Source: Amaranthus tricolor (Eukaryota; Streptophyta; Magnoliopsida; Caryophyllales; Amaranthaceae). From it: a DNA stretch of 64,000 bases. Position 1 is the first letter of the stretch, and every line of letters starts with the position of its first letter. Of this stretch, positions 21,665 through 33,733 are shown one piece after another. The translations under genes were made by a program, and so were the position numbers. The notes below the pieces were generated by a model. That model was not told the origin of the DNA. It saw only the letters and a program-made list of their open reading frames with translations, and searched no databases. The stretch spans positions 21,862,170-21,926,169 of the forward strand of contig NC_080060.1 of assembly GCF_026212465.1 (NCBI RefSeq), given 5' to 3'.

Positions 21665-22131
21665 AGAATTTGTACCTACTTCACTTGAGGAATTTCTAAT
21701 TGGTGTATCTAAATCAGTGCGTTCAGGAACTGTTTCCAGGTCTTGAGGTTGGGTCTCAAGATCAAGCTGTGAGTCTTCAATGTTACAACCTGTCTTTCTT
21801 CAACCTCTTCAAGACATTATATGGTATCCTGCATGTTTTTCTTTTTAACTTCACTAATATCATTAGCATCCAGTTCGTCATCACATAAATTATCAAAATA
21901 TTTATTAAGGTTTAACTCTTTAAATCCTTCACTTAATGTTCCATTGTCAGATTCATCAAATACTACATGTATACTTACCTCAACTATACTTGTACGCTTA
22001 TTTAGAACTCTATAAGCTTTACTATTTAATGAGTATCCAAGAAATATACCTTCATCACTTCTAGCATCAAATTTTCCTAGATTATCTTTACCATTACTAT
22101 GGATGAAACATTTGCAACCAAATGGTCTAAG
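21665..22131 (-). pseudogene. Integrase to reverse transcriptase linker of element A, copy 3
   Basis: This is the minus-strand pol linker with frameshifts, equivalent to 6075-6541. Confidence 0.65.
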
Positions 22132-22599
22132 CTATGCTATATTCGGTTTTCTTCCTTTGAATAACTCATAGGGGGTTTTCTTAAGTATTGGTCTTATGAG
22201 GCATCTATTTAAGCCATAATTTGCTGTGTTAATAGCCTCGGCCCAATAATGTTTGGCTAAACCATTTTCTATAAGCATTGTTCTAGCCATTTCTTCTAAG
22301 GTTCGATTTTTCCTTTCAACTACGTCATTTTGTTGGGGTGTCCTAGAAGTTGAAAAATTATGGGTTATGCCGTATTTTTCACAGAAGGAATCAAAGCCTA
22401 GTTGATCAAACTTTCTCCCATGGTCACTTCTAATCGAGACTATTGGAAGATTCAGCTGAGTTTGCATCTCTTTACAACGTCTTGAGAACGGTTTCAAAGC
22501 TTCACTTTTATCCTTCAAAAAATCAACCCACGTAAATCTAGAATAATCATCAATTGTAACTAAGATATAAGATTTACCTCCTATGCTCCTTATACGCAT
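22132..22599 (-). pseudogene. Element A integrase core, copy 3
   Basis: This is a copia integrase core with TIDDYSRFTW, IRSDHGRKFD and QNDVVERKNRTLEEMA. It is followed downstream by a stop before the linker and preceded upstream by the pre-integrase domain, in normal copia order. Confidence 0.88.
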
Positions 22600-22627
22600 T
22601 GGACCACATAAATCAATATGTAAGAGT

Positions 22628-22885
22628 TCACATGGTCGGTCTTGTAGTACTTACCATTTTCTTCGATTTGAATGAACTTCTTACTTGTTTTCCTCTAATG
22701 CATGCGTCACATGTAGGACTGTTTCTGTAGTCAAGAGCTGGAAGTCCCTTAACTAGATCTTTGCTGACTAACTCATGCATGGTGTGAGTATCGATGTGAC
22801 CAAGACGTCTATGCCATAGTTTTGGTTCATTTGTCATAGCCTTCAAGCACTTGAAATTCTGAGCTGCAATTTCGTTAGTATTCAA
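22628..22885 (-). pseudogene. Element A pre-integrase zinc-binding region, copy 3
   Basis: It contains LWHRRLGHIDTHTMHEL and CDACIRGKQVRSSFKSKK. Unlike copies 1 and 2 the sequence continues uninterrupted toward protease past 22952, which identifies this as the original location. Confidence 0.87.
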
Positions 22886-22949
22886 GGCATAAACATTATC
22901 ATGTCTAAGGGCGGTAATAAATGTATCTACGGTGTTAGGGTTTTTAACA

Positions 22950-23235
22950 ACACATTTTTCTTTATCAAAAATTACTTCATTACCTTTATCACATAGTTAA
23001 GACACACTTAGCAAGTTAAATTTTAGACCTTCAACTAAATAAACATTATCAATAGTTTTAGATGGATTCTTACCAACTTTGCCAACACCTAAAATTTTGC
23101 ATTTACCTTTATCTTTTAGGGTGATCGAGCCATTGCATTTTTCTTTAATTTCAGAAAATAAAGAGATTTTACCACTCATATGTCTCGAGCATCCACTATC
23201 TAATATCCACTTTTGCTTTTCTTACAAAACAAAAA
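22950..23235 (-). pseudogene. Element A aspartic protease
   Basis: On the minus strand WILDSGCSRHMSG at about 23190-23230 is the copia protease active site (DSG), followed by TIDNVYLVEGLKFNLLSVS. A stop at about 22994 then interrupts the frame, and the next segment (LCDKGNEVIF) leads toward the pre-integrase domain. The protease would cut the Gag-Pol precursor. One nonsense codon makes it inactive. Confidence 0.82.
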
Positions 23236-24930
23236 AAAATAACCTTTCTCAACTTTACTTGGCTATCCAAGTGACAATTTTGGATCATATTCGGGGTAAA
23301 CTATATTAGGTGGTCTTGTCCCTTTAGGAACCCATATTTGCTTTATCTGTCCACGTAATTCAAGAGGAAAGACATTTTTAATAATGTAATTGTCCTTACA
23401 TCTGTACGGACAAGCAAGCTTAATATAACCTTCTTTGCAACAATATGAGCAAGTAGGTGTACGTCTATATTTGTATGCACTTTTAACAAATGTGGTTTTA
23501 CTCTTATAGTTATGTGTAATATTGTTATAACCTATACCACGTTTATCATTAGATCCTTTTCGACATGTAAGCATTTTTGTGAATTTAAATTTGGATTCAT
23601 TTACTTTGTTAATGCTTGTGAATTTTTCTTAGACTCATGTCTCAGAGTTTTGAGTTTAGTTTCAAGATCATTGTTTTCATTCTTAAGATCAATGAGTTGT
23701 TTCGTCTGGCTGAGATTCCGTTCTTTTAAGACTTTGACAGTCTTTTCAAGTTTTACTGTTTTAGCCTTTAGAGATTCATTTTTCTTTATAAGTTCTTCAC
23801 AACCTTCAGCATAATGCCGTATTCTATTTTCTAAAATATTTTTCTCATCTTTTAAGATCTTTTCAATTTGAAACATGTCAAAGAGAGCTTTAACTAATTC
23901 GTCTTAAGAACAAGAGTTAAGAAAGTCAAGTACTTCTTTATGATTTTGTTCTAGATCATCGTCTTTATCATCATTAGCCATAAGACATAAGTGAGCTTGA
24001 CCATCTTCACTTTGAGGTTCGGATGATCCTTCGGAATCACTCCATGTAGCAACCATTGCTTGTTTCTTTTTGTTTTTCTTGTGGGATTCCCTTTTCTTTT
24101 TAGGGCACTTCTTCACAAGATGTTCTGTAGATCCACACTCAAAGCAAGCAGGTTTGTTAGTTTTAAAATTAGAATTAGAGTTAGAAGATTTACCTTTATT
24201 TCTAGATTTAAATTTCTTAAATCTTTTGCCCATCTTCATTATTCCTTCAAGACCTTTTGTGATTAATGCAAATGGATCTTCCTCATCAACACTTTTTTCA
24301 TCATCGCTTGAGGTTCATGATGTTTCTTTGCCTTTAGAGCAAGATTTTTCTTGGAAGGTATTACATCATTTTCTCCATCATCATGTAGGGTAAGTTCATG
24401 AGTTGTGAGTTTTCCAAGGAGATCGTCAAGTGATAGAACTCTCAAGTCTTGAGCTTCTTCAATGGCGGTGACTTTTGGACCCCATTTGGATCGTGGAAGA
24501 CACCTCAAGACCTTCTGGACTTTTTCTGCATTAGTAAAAGTTTTGCCAAGAGAATTCAAACTGTTAGTAATCAAAGTAAAACGTGTAAACATTTCATTAA
24601 TATTCTCATCCTTTTTAATCTTGAACATTTCGTATTGATGCATGATGATGTAGATCTTTGTCTCCTTTACTTGACTTGTTCCTTCATATGTCACGACCAA
24701 CTTGTCCCATATTTCCTTGAGCGTCCTTTTTCATGGGTACCTTAGGTCCTTTAGTTATGATGTCCCAAAGCTCCATATCTTGATCAATCACGAACATCTT
24801 CATCATATTTTCCAATGTGAAAAATTCGTTCCGCAAAACAAAGGTGATCTACAGCACGAACGTCCTTGAGCAAACAATCTTTCTCTTATTGGATCCATCA
24901 CAAGATATTACTTTTTTTATGTGAAACTCA
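23236..24930 (-). pseudogene. Element A Gag, fragmented
   Basis: Reading on the minus strand from the primer binding site, a degraded N-terminus has the Gag-like FCGTNFSHW pattern. A UBN2-type Gag domain (24263-24700) includes VVTYEGTSQVKETKI and NEMFTRFTLI. A first zinc knuckle CFECGSTEHLVKKC lies at 23904-24239, a coiled-coil segment at 23601-23876, and a second knuckle CSYCCKEGYIKLAC (the His ligand replaced by Tyr) precedes KQIWVPKGT at 23263-23574. Several frameshifts separate these blocks. Two knuckles separated by a coiled coil fit Sirevirus Gag. Confidence 0.85.
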
Positions 24931-24942
24931 GCTCTAATACCA
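24931..24942 (-). promoter_or_regulatory. Primer binding site of element A (initiator Met tRNA)
   Basis: On the minus strand TGGTATTAGAGC lies two bases after the 5' LTR end. It is one mismatch from the usual plant copia site TGGTATCAGAGC. This fixes the element orientation as minus. Confidence 0.9.
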
Positions 24943-24944
24943 AT

Positions 24945-26475
24945 TGAAAGTTGATAGGAGATCGAATACTCTCTAGAGGGGGGGTGAATGGAGAGTATAG
25001 GCGTTTAAAATTTTTGTCTTGAAGCTTATCTCAAGAGATTGAGGAGTCTTTCAAAATTGTTTTCTGGGACAGTTTTGAGTCAATTCGTAAAACAATAACG
25101 TATGTGCGGAAAATAAACTTAAAGAATAACACACGATATGTTAACGAGGTTCGGTTCTAAACAACCTACTACCCGCCTATGGGTTCTCTTTCAACCCATA
25201 GGATTTCAACGCCTTTATTAATGACTTTAATACAAACAAGAAGATCTCACTATCTCTACACACCACGTTCTTCCCCTTGAAGAACCGTATTACAAGTCTC
25301 TAAATAAAAGCAAATCCCAATCTCTCAATAGAGATTACAAGTTGAACACTTTGAAAACTATTCTAAGTTAGGCGTATTAAACTATGAAATGATCTAACTC
25401 TTTTTAATACTTAAGCCTATAACAAATTGTAAGAGCTAGATGAACTAAGAATTACAACTCTTTGAATACTTAGAGAATATTAGATCTTATTACAAGAGAA
25501 AATTATTAGAAGAGGTGTATAGAGGTGTATCAAGTTGTATCCTTAATTTTGAAATGAAGCCTTCTATATATAAATGTTACGCCTCAACATCTCCTTGTAG
25601 AGCAAGAAAACTTCATCCGTTAAATTTTTTGATCTGGATATCCTGTGCCAATCTTCATGACCTTGACCTTTATTTCAAACTGAGGTTGCACTGACAACTC
25701 ATCTATTTTCGTCATGGTGTGCTGTTTTTTTTTGTTTTTAATAACCAATGTTGTGCTGCCACGTTAGAGCTCATACAAGGTATTGAAAACTCAGCAAAAA
25801 CCAGATAAAATAACGTGTAGAATAATATTTAAAATTATTTCTATTTTAAGCATTAATTCAAATCGCAATTTCCTATTTTTAGAATAGATTTAAAATATCA
25901 CCTAATGTATAGGAAACTATTTAATTAGCTTAACAATATATTTTAAATTCAAATCTTAACGTGTACTAATAATAATAAAACGTGTTTAGCTTGTACTATG
26001 CATAATTAATCATTTAACTATTTTAAGCACATATTTAAATTCAAATTCAAATATTCAAGCGTTAATAATAAATCGTATAATATATTTAAACTTATTTTCA
26101 ATACTTTAACCTATTAAAATATTTCAAAGTTAATTTTAATGAACCTTGACCTATTGAAATATTTCAAAGTTAATTTTAATAAACCTTGACCTATTAAAAT
26201 ATTTCAAAGTTATAATTACGAAACTAACCTTATTATAAGCATAATCACTTTCAAGACATTGAAACTTATTTCAAGACTTATAATTTTAACCTTAAGATAA
26301 GCTTAAGTTATTTAAGCATATTCCAATAATTCGGACTTTAACATATATATCAATTCTTAAATTTATATCCAATATGATTTTAGACTGACTTAAACAACTA
26401 AATGTAATTACTTAATTTATTTGTTTAATCAATATGTGTTTTGAATTATCATCACTTAAGAGAGTTGAGTCTTCA
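24945..26475 (-). repeat. Element A 5' LTR
   Basis: This is a complete LTR of 1531 bp. The minus-strand start is TGAAGACTC (plus-strand end at 26475) and the end lies at 24945, beside the primer binding site. It matches 1-1502. A TATA-like run (tctatatataa, about 25562-25573) lies in promoter position for minus-strand transcription. The flank beyond 26475 is gypsy pol (F). The predicted target duplicate of its gctcc lies left of the window and cannot be checked. Confidence 0.92.
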
Positions 26476-27540
26476 GCTCCAAAGGAGATGGAGAAACTAT
26501 TGGATAATGGCTATATCCGACCAAGTGTTTCACCATGGGGCGCTCGGGTGCTGTGTGTGAGGAAGAAGGACGAAAATTTGACGCTATTTATTGACTATAG
26601 AGGATTAAATAAGGTGACTATCGATAATAAATACTCGTTGCCCAGGATTGACGATTTGTTCGACCAATTAAGGGGAGTTGCGATCTTTTTGAAGATTGAC
26701 TTGAGTCCAGGTTACCACCCATTAAGAATTTCGGAGGGAGACATCCATAAAACGACTTTTAGGACCCAATATGGACATTTTGAGTTCACCGTAATGCTTT
26801 TTGGGTTAACAAATGTCCCAGCTACTTTTATATGTTTGATTAATCAAGTGTTTAGTGCTTAGTTAAGTTTATAGTGGTCTTTATAGATGACATATTAGTT
26901 TATTCCAAGGATCAGGCTGAGCACGAGGGACATCTACGTCTAGTATTACAATCTCTTCGAGAACACAAGTAGTATATAATGTCATCAAAGTGTGAGTTCT
27001 GGTTAGAGAAAGTGTCGTTTTTTGGACATTTTGATTCTAAAGAGAGCATTTTAGTGAATCTGGCAAAGATAGAGGCAGTACGGAGTTGTTCGTCACCAAA
27101 GAACGTCACAGAGGTGAGAAGTTTCTTAGGCTTGGCTGGGTACTACTGTCGGTTTGATAAAGATTTTTCTCGTATTGCTCGACTTATGACTTCTTTAATG
27201 AAAAAAGAGAAGAAATTTGAGTGGTATGATGAGTGTGAACAAGTCTTCGTAACTTTGAAGGAAAGGTTAACTACGACCCCAATTCTTACTCTACCTGAGC
27301 CAAATTGGATTACTCGGTTTACAGCGATGCAATAAAGAAGGGCATGGGATGTGTGCTTATGCAGGACCCCAATTCTTACTCTACCTGAGCCAAGTTTATC
27401 GTTTATGCTTCACGGTAGTTGAAGATGCACGAGGTTAATTATCTTACTCACGATTTAGAATTAACTGCTATTGTATTATCTCTCAAGATATGGCGGCATT
27501 ATTTGTATTGAGTCAATTGTAGGATTTAAAATGATCATTA
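26476..27540 (+). pseudogene. Element F gypsy reverse transcriptase and RNase H fragment
   Basis: The plus strand encodes Ty3/gypsy reverse transcriptase: [54 protein letters not shown] and [15 protein letters not shown] frameshift follows, then degraded sequence encoding the second active site (reads like [10 protein letters not shown] across frames near 26880), then FFGHFDSKE and VRSFLGLAGYYCRF. RNase H starts at about 27200 and is damaged by a 29-bp direct duplication (27275-27303 and 27365-27393). The start of pol is missing because element A inserted at 26475; the rest should lie left of the window. Confidence 0.88.
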
Positions 27541-29002
27541 GAGTTTGAAATATCTCTACACCCAGAGTAATTTAAACATGTGGCAGCGTCAGTGGTTGGA
27601 GTTGATGACTGATTATGATCTTGAGTTCATCTACCATGACAGACTGGATAATTTGGTTACTGATGCTTTGAGTAGGAAATCTGGTCATTCATTAACTGTT
27701 TTGAGTGGGGTTGAGGAGTTAAATCAGTATTTTTCCAAGTTGAATTTTGAGGTCATACGAGAAGGCGAGCTGCAGCATTATCTGAGCGCTCTGGCTATAC
27801 AGCCTTTGTTTTCCAAAGAAATTCTGAGTTTGTGTGATAAGGACCTTAAATTGGTGATGTTAAAGGAGCAGGCTTGTAAGGGTAAAGCTGAGGGATTCTT
27901 TGTTCATGAGGATGGAGGTTTAAGGTTCAAAGGCCGGTGGTGTTTGCCGATGGGGGAACCGACTTTGAAGAAGCACATTTTGGATAAAGCTCATTGTTCA
28001 AAGTTTTCTATTCACCTTGGGTATGATAAAATGTATCAAGATCTTAAGCTTATATTCTAGTGGTCGGGGATGAAGAACGACATAGTTGAGTATGTTTCAT
28101 GTTATTTGACCTATTAAAAGGTTAAAAGTGAACATAAGTGACTTGGTGGTTTACTGCAACCTTTAGAGATTTCGGTATAAAAATTGGATGACATATCGAT
28201 GGACTTCATTGTGGCGTTGCTTCAAACCAAGTCGGGAAATGATGCTTTGTAGGTAATAGTGGATCGTTTAACAAAGTCTGCATATTTTATTCCTACAAAC
28301 TGTCGTTGGGAGACAGAACAATTAGTCAGTGCTTATATTAAGAATGTTGTACAATTTCATGGGGTACCCCGTACAATTTTGTCTGATCGGGATACACGTT
28401 ATTTTTCACATTTCTGGAAGATGTTACCGCAGGCTATGGGACCGCGTTGTCGTTTCACCCGTAGACAAAAGGACAAACAGAGAGGACGAATCAAATTTTA
28501 GAAAATATGTTACACGCTATTGTCATGGAGTGGCAAGGGTCGTCAAATGACCATTTGGATCTCGTAGAGTTTTCTTATAACAATAGTTACCTGGTGACGA
28601 TTCAAATGGCTTCTTTTGAAGCATTGTATGAACGTCATTGTCGTAGTTTGGTTTATTGGGTTGATTTCACTGAACCTGCTACCTTGGGACCATAATTATT
28701 ACTCCAATTGTAAGAGCAAGTGAAATTAATTCGGGATAGAATAAAGGCGAGTCAGTACTGTCAAAAGTCTTATGTTGATTTAAAGCGTCGTCTAGAGGAG
28801 TTTGAAGTGAGGGATCGAGTGTTTTTAAGGGTATCGGTGATGCAAGGGGTAGTTTATTTTGGTCCTCAAGAAAAGTTAAGTCCTCGGATATTGCTTCTTA
28901 TGAGATATTGAAGCATGTGGGTAAGATGGCTTATAAGTTAGATATGCCCAATTCGTTAGAAAAAGTCCATGATGTTTTCCACGTCCACAGTTAAAGCGTT
29001 AT
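27541..29002 (+). pseudogene. Element F gypsy RNase H end and integrase fragment
   Basis: LMTDYDLEFIYHDRLDNLVTDALSR-like sequence ends RNase H. The integrase follows with a zinc-binding-like region (HLGYDKMYQDLK) and the core segment TKSAYFIPTN, QFHGVPRTILSDRDTRY, then a C-terminal GPF-like block (GDR- and EKLSPR-like motifs near 28800-28880) and DVFHV near 28975. Multiple stops and frameshifts make it inactive. The sequence ends at 29002, where LTR-like sequence G begins with TGTAACACCCC. Confidence 0.85.
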
Positions 29003-31102
29003 TGTAACACCCCTAAGTTTTATAGATATAAAACATTAAATACAATAAGACGTAAATAATATTTCATAGCAGCGGAAAGTAAAAGCAGGGTGCTCGCCAC
29101 ACTCAAAAAGTGTAAGGCGTCAAAACAACCATTAAAACTTATATAGTTTTAAGAAAAAAAATTAAATGTTCTAACACTAATTAAGATACACTCATGAAGT
29201 ATGATCTACGTCGCTCAACCCTCATGCATTAAACACGTCAAAGAACTTGCCATTACCTGTGGAAAACAAAAATACAAAACATGAGCCACAACTCAATGAA
29301 TAGTTACTCTAACGTGCCAAACTGTTTATACTTGAAAACATTTGACATTAAAATAATATTTGAAATCCGCAAAATTGTAACATACTTTTATATTTAGTAT
29401 AAATAAAAGTATACTCATATAGTATAAAACACTTGAATTGTCACACTTTGTAAATACTCATCATAAAATCTAATAAAAATATTGTAAAATTTCACATTGC
29501 ATTCGCATAGTGATTTACCATATGGAATATTCTTACCTAAGTTAATATCAACTTATTCCTTGATATATGAGTAGTATATAACAATTAGATATGTTCTTAT
29601 AAATTTTTTTAAAATATTATGTTGTTAAATTTAAAAATTACATAAGATTTCTAATTAAAGTTTCTTTTGCTTTTTTATTTTGATGTATTTGCTAATTAAT
29701 AAAGTTTATCACTAAAATTGTTATTTCTAAAATGTTTCATTAAGAAACAAAAGACACATGATAATAAAAAATTAACTTGAGAATAATAAATAATCATTAT
29801 GTTAACGTTGTTGGAAAATTACCTAGATTTACCTTAAAAAGTAAGAGAACTTAAATTAATACTAATATTAACAATTAATTTTTTTCATTAAAAGCACTAT
29901 TCATTCAAAAATTCTATATCTATTTTATAAGAAATATTATAATATTATACTAATAACTTGCATCTCTATTTAAAATTTATATTTATATATACAATTACAC
30001 TAACAACTTTGTGCATTGCACGAGTTTCTATATTACTATAGTATACAACACTTGAATTGTCACACTTTAAAATTATTTTCACAAAATAAATTTATATAAT
30101 GTCATAAAAATAACATATCCCCTTCCATGGACTCCTCCCAAAATGTGGATCAACCAAACACCTTAGGGATGTAATTTGCCTTTGGCAGTATAAACACACG
30201 TCACGTTTAGGTGCACCAAGAGTTGACCTATCCTATACAGTATGGGGGAAAAATAGTTTTGCCAAGTTTATGAAATAGCACATATTAAAAATCATACAAC
30301 ATTATTTGTAAAAAGAAAAACAAAGTATTTTAAAGAACAAGTAACCGAAAATTTTCATTTATATTAAAACAAACATTATACCCAAAACTATGTAATATTG
30401 AAAGTATATGTATGTACTTGATAAAACAAAGTAATTATAATAACATGAAAAAGAACAACGTGAATACCAATATTAATTAATCTCACTTTTTAATAAAAAT
30501 TTTATTTTCAACCTTCTTGAACAATATACATGCCGCAAATCCATCATCATCCAAATTAATAGAATACACAAGTGTATTTAAAATATGGCAACAAAAGACA
30601 TAATATCTTATCACTTTTTTTGTTTGAATATGAAACGACCACCTTGTTTAGGAAGCAAACAATCTTGATCGGCCATTAACGTTTTCTACACAAAGCTTAA
30701 AGATTTTATTTTTTTTTTAACAATGACCGTAGTAATATGACGAAATAATTTAGTAAAGGGAAAGAGATATTATTATATAAAGAACAAGATCAGACGAAAA
30801 ATGAGAATGTAGTTAGGATTCCAGATCAATGTCGACTCAACGTAGAAACCGACCACTGCAACTGTATCTACATATTATTATGAAATTTGCTACTAAAAAA
30901 CTAAGAGAAGGTAAGAGTAGAATTTGATGAATATTGGCTTGTTAGGGAATGAGTTATAGGAGAAAATGGGGAAGATGAGAGGGAAAGTTAATCGATGAAG
31001 ATCATCAAGCAAAACCGTTGGTGAGCAAATGAAAAAAAAAAACGCTTCATTGCCGTGAATGCTATCTCTTTATGATTAAATAGGGGTTTCTAACATTAAT
31101 AC
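29003..31102 (-). repeat. LTR-like sequence G, truncated by element D
   Basis: It starts with TGTAACACCCCTAAG right where F pol homology stops, and like the D LTR it has a gcagcggaaa block shortly inside, so I read it as an LTR in the same (minus) orientation. No coding region is seen. It is cut at 31103 by the D 3' LTR and its remainder should lie beyond the right window edge. A 30-bp near-identical direct repeat occurs at 29419-29448 and 30038-30067. A solo LTR or the end of a full element are both possible. Confidence 0.5.
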
Positions 31103-33733
31103 TGTAACAACCCGTCTTTCTAAATAAGAAAAGATTTACGGAAATAACCTTTAAGAGGACTGTCACCTACTCTTAAATGAATAAGAACAACAATATAAAT
31201 CTTATAAACTTAAAAATATATAAAATTTAAAGGATCTAGACCTTATTATATTACTGTTGAGCAAAAACATCTTTAAAGGAAAGAAACAAAAGTCTCAAAG
31301 TAAAAAAAAAAAAAAAAAGCAAGAAACCATGGGATGAAAAAGTCCTAAAGTCAACTCTCACACTTTTAGCCAACGTGGTAGTGATCATGTAATTATTCAC
31401 CATCTGTATAAGATATAAATCAACATCAGTGGGGAGTAACTAGCTATCCTTCCTAATCATAAAACACATACAATATCATCTTTAATTACAAAGAAACCTA
31501 AACAGTTACCAGTAATTATATAAACATATAAATCTAACTTAAAACCTGTAATCGTGTGAGAAGGAACGAACGCCGGTGTTAGATGCCCACAAGATGGCCT
31601 TACACTAACACCTCCTAAGGTTTGTCGGGCGAACCCTAGTCTATTAAAAATAGGCCTGTCTAAGAATGACCAATTCTCCCCTAGCAATAGATGCCTCCTT
31701 TGCCTTATACCACTAGGTACCGGGACAACAACAATTAACCCAGACATATATGTGTATCATCAATAGCATGTTCTAACCATTTAGAGATGCCAAAACAGGT
31801 CTTACACTCTAATTGCTCCTTACTCTCACAAAACATAAATCTCCATTTATAAAATCAAAATCAAAAACATTCACGAGATGCCAAATTAGGTCTTACACTT
31901 AAAAACCAACTTTCAAATACTTAACTCAAATATACCATAACTAGTGTTATGAGTAATGTTTGAGTTTGGGAATAAACGTAACTCTAATTTTGATCTAGTC
32001 AAGGCAAGTCAACCTTATTACTAACTCTGGGCAAAGAAGTACTAATGAAAGTGTTATTGTACTCAAAAGTACAACCTTTTCAACAACACTTTTGACGTTT
32101 GAAAATTATCAAATCTTAAAATAAAATATTATAATACTCATTTTTGGTTTAAAATTTAATTTTACCATAGCTCAATAATTCTTACATTACCAATTAAATA
32201 GTTTAAACTCTAACAATACTAAAGTGGACAATAATAACACTAACAATAATACTAACAAAAATTATAAAAATAAAATAAACACTAAATTCATTCTTCCAAA
32301 ATCAAAACACTACCTTTCGAGTCGTAATAAAATAATAATAAAAGATAAATAAATCAAATAATTATGTAAATACTTAAAAGTACCACTTTCATACAGTAAT
32401 TATAACCTAATAAGATGGTTCAGAAGAAGTTAATTTTAAACACTCTGTTTTTTTAACACTAAAACGAAGACCAATTCACTATCTATTTCGAACCTGATTA
32501 AAAAGGAAAATAAAAATTATGTAATAAATTAATATTCATATAAATAAAACTATTAAACAAAATATTAGCTAACCGAACTTAGTAAAACATAAAGACCCCT
32601 AAATTTCTTTTAAACTAGTAGAAAGATAATACATAACATTAATAAAATCAAATTACTACGATCTCTTAGTTTACATCCTCAATTAACAATAACATTAGCC
32701 TAATTCAACATGGATAATTTTGGCCCCTAAAAAGATGACTATAACTATCATAATTATACTTTGCATGTCTAAATTTTCATATAATTAAATAAAACACTCT
32801 ATGTAAATTACGAAAAGAGAGGAGAAACTAGTTACCTTTATATGAATTTCAGTTAGAGAAGATATAAAGAATTAGATAATAGCCTTAGAAAAATAATAAT
32901 CCTCCAATGGCCTTGTATAAAACAATTTCTTCAACCCAAGTACATGACCTTGATAAAATAACCAACCTTGATGACCATTTTTTTTTTATCCCAAAATTAA
33001 CTCAAATAGAACATACTCATAATAACAGAGCATGTGAATTTTTAGAGTAAAAAGAGAAAAGAAAGTTTTTTTTTTTAAGTAGTCTTGCAATGCCGTGGAT
33101 AAATCTAATTTCCTCCCAAGCATAAGACTTAAAACCCATTTTAATCATAACTTTCTTTGGAATATGAAATGAAAAGGAAATAAAACAAAAGAGAGAGAAA
33201 AAATAATACATTCTTTGTGATATGTAATCTTGAGAGCCGTGGGAATTTTTCTCAAAACAATATTCCACCCCATCTCCTTTTCTACCAAGACATAATTAAA
33301 AGGTTTATTTTTTTATTAATTTATTTTTTTATCATCAATTAAAAGTAATTAATTTAGATATTATTATGTTCAATTAGGAGGATTAATGAGGAATATGAAG
33401 TGAAAGGTTTTTATTTTATAATTAAATTAATTACCATCATTTTACTAATAATGCCTAATTATTCATATGATCTTTGTATTCATGTACTAAATATTACATT
33501 TACTATTCACAAACCAATTTAATTAATTAGTTATTTTTTTGTCTAATAATAATAAATTTAGTTAACTCAATTAAATAAAACTAACATATTTTATTTTATT
33601 TTATTATAATTATGTTATTTAACCCACTTTGAAAATTATATTTTTAGTTTGAAAGTAACCTATAAGAATTAACAAAATAACATTTTACGGTAAACTAAAT
33701 CATATAACTAGCCCAAAATTTTAGGGTGTTACA
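31103..33733 (-). repeat. Element D 3' LTR (gypsy, 2.6 kb)
   Basis: It runs from TGTAACAACCC to GGGTGTTACA. It matches 41663-43608 over its first 1.7 kb, with indels. A purine tract (GAGTAGGGGTAAT on the minus strand, 33734-33746) lies directly outside its inner end, and a primer binding site is beside the other LTR, so D runs on the minus strand. A GC-richer block around 31550-31750 contains a 96-codon ORF that I do not believe is a gene. Confidence 0.88.

Noticed and set aside
28998..29002. GTTAT as a target duplication for G.
   Set aside because: The partner end of G is not in the window, so there is nothing to compare.
31457..31747. The 96-codon ORF in the D LTR as a real gene.
   Set aside because: It is inside an LTR, its start and end differ in the other LTR, and amino acid changes between the two copies are frequent.
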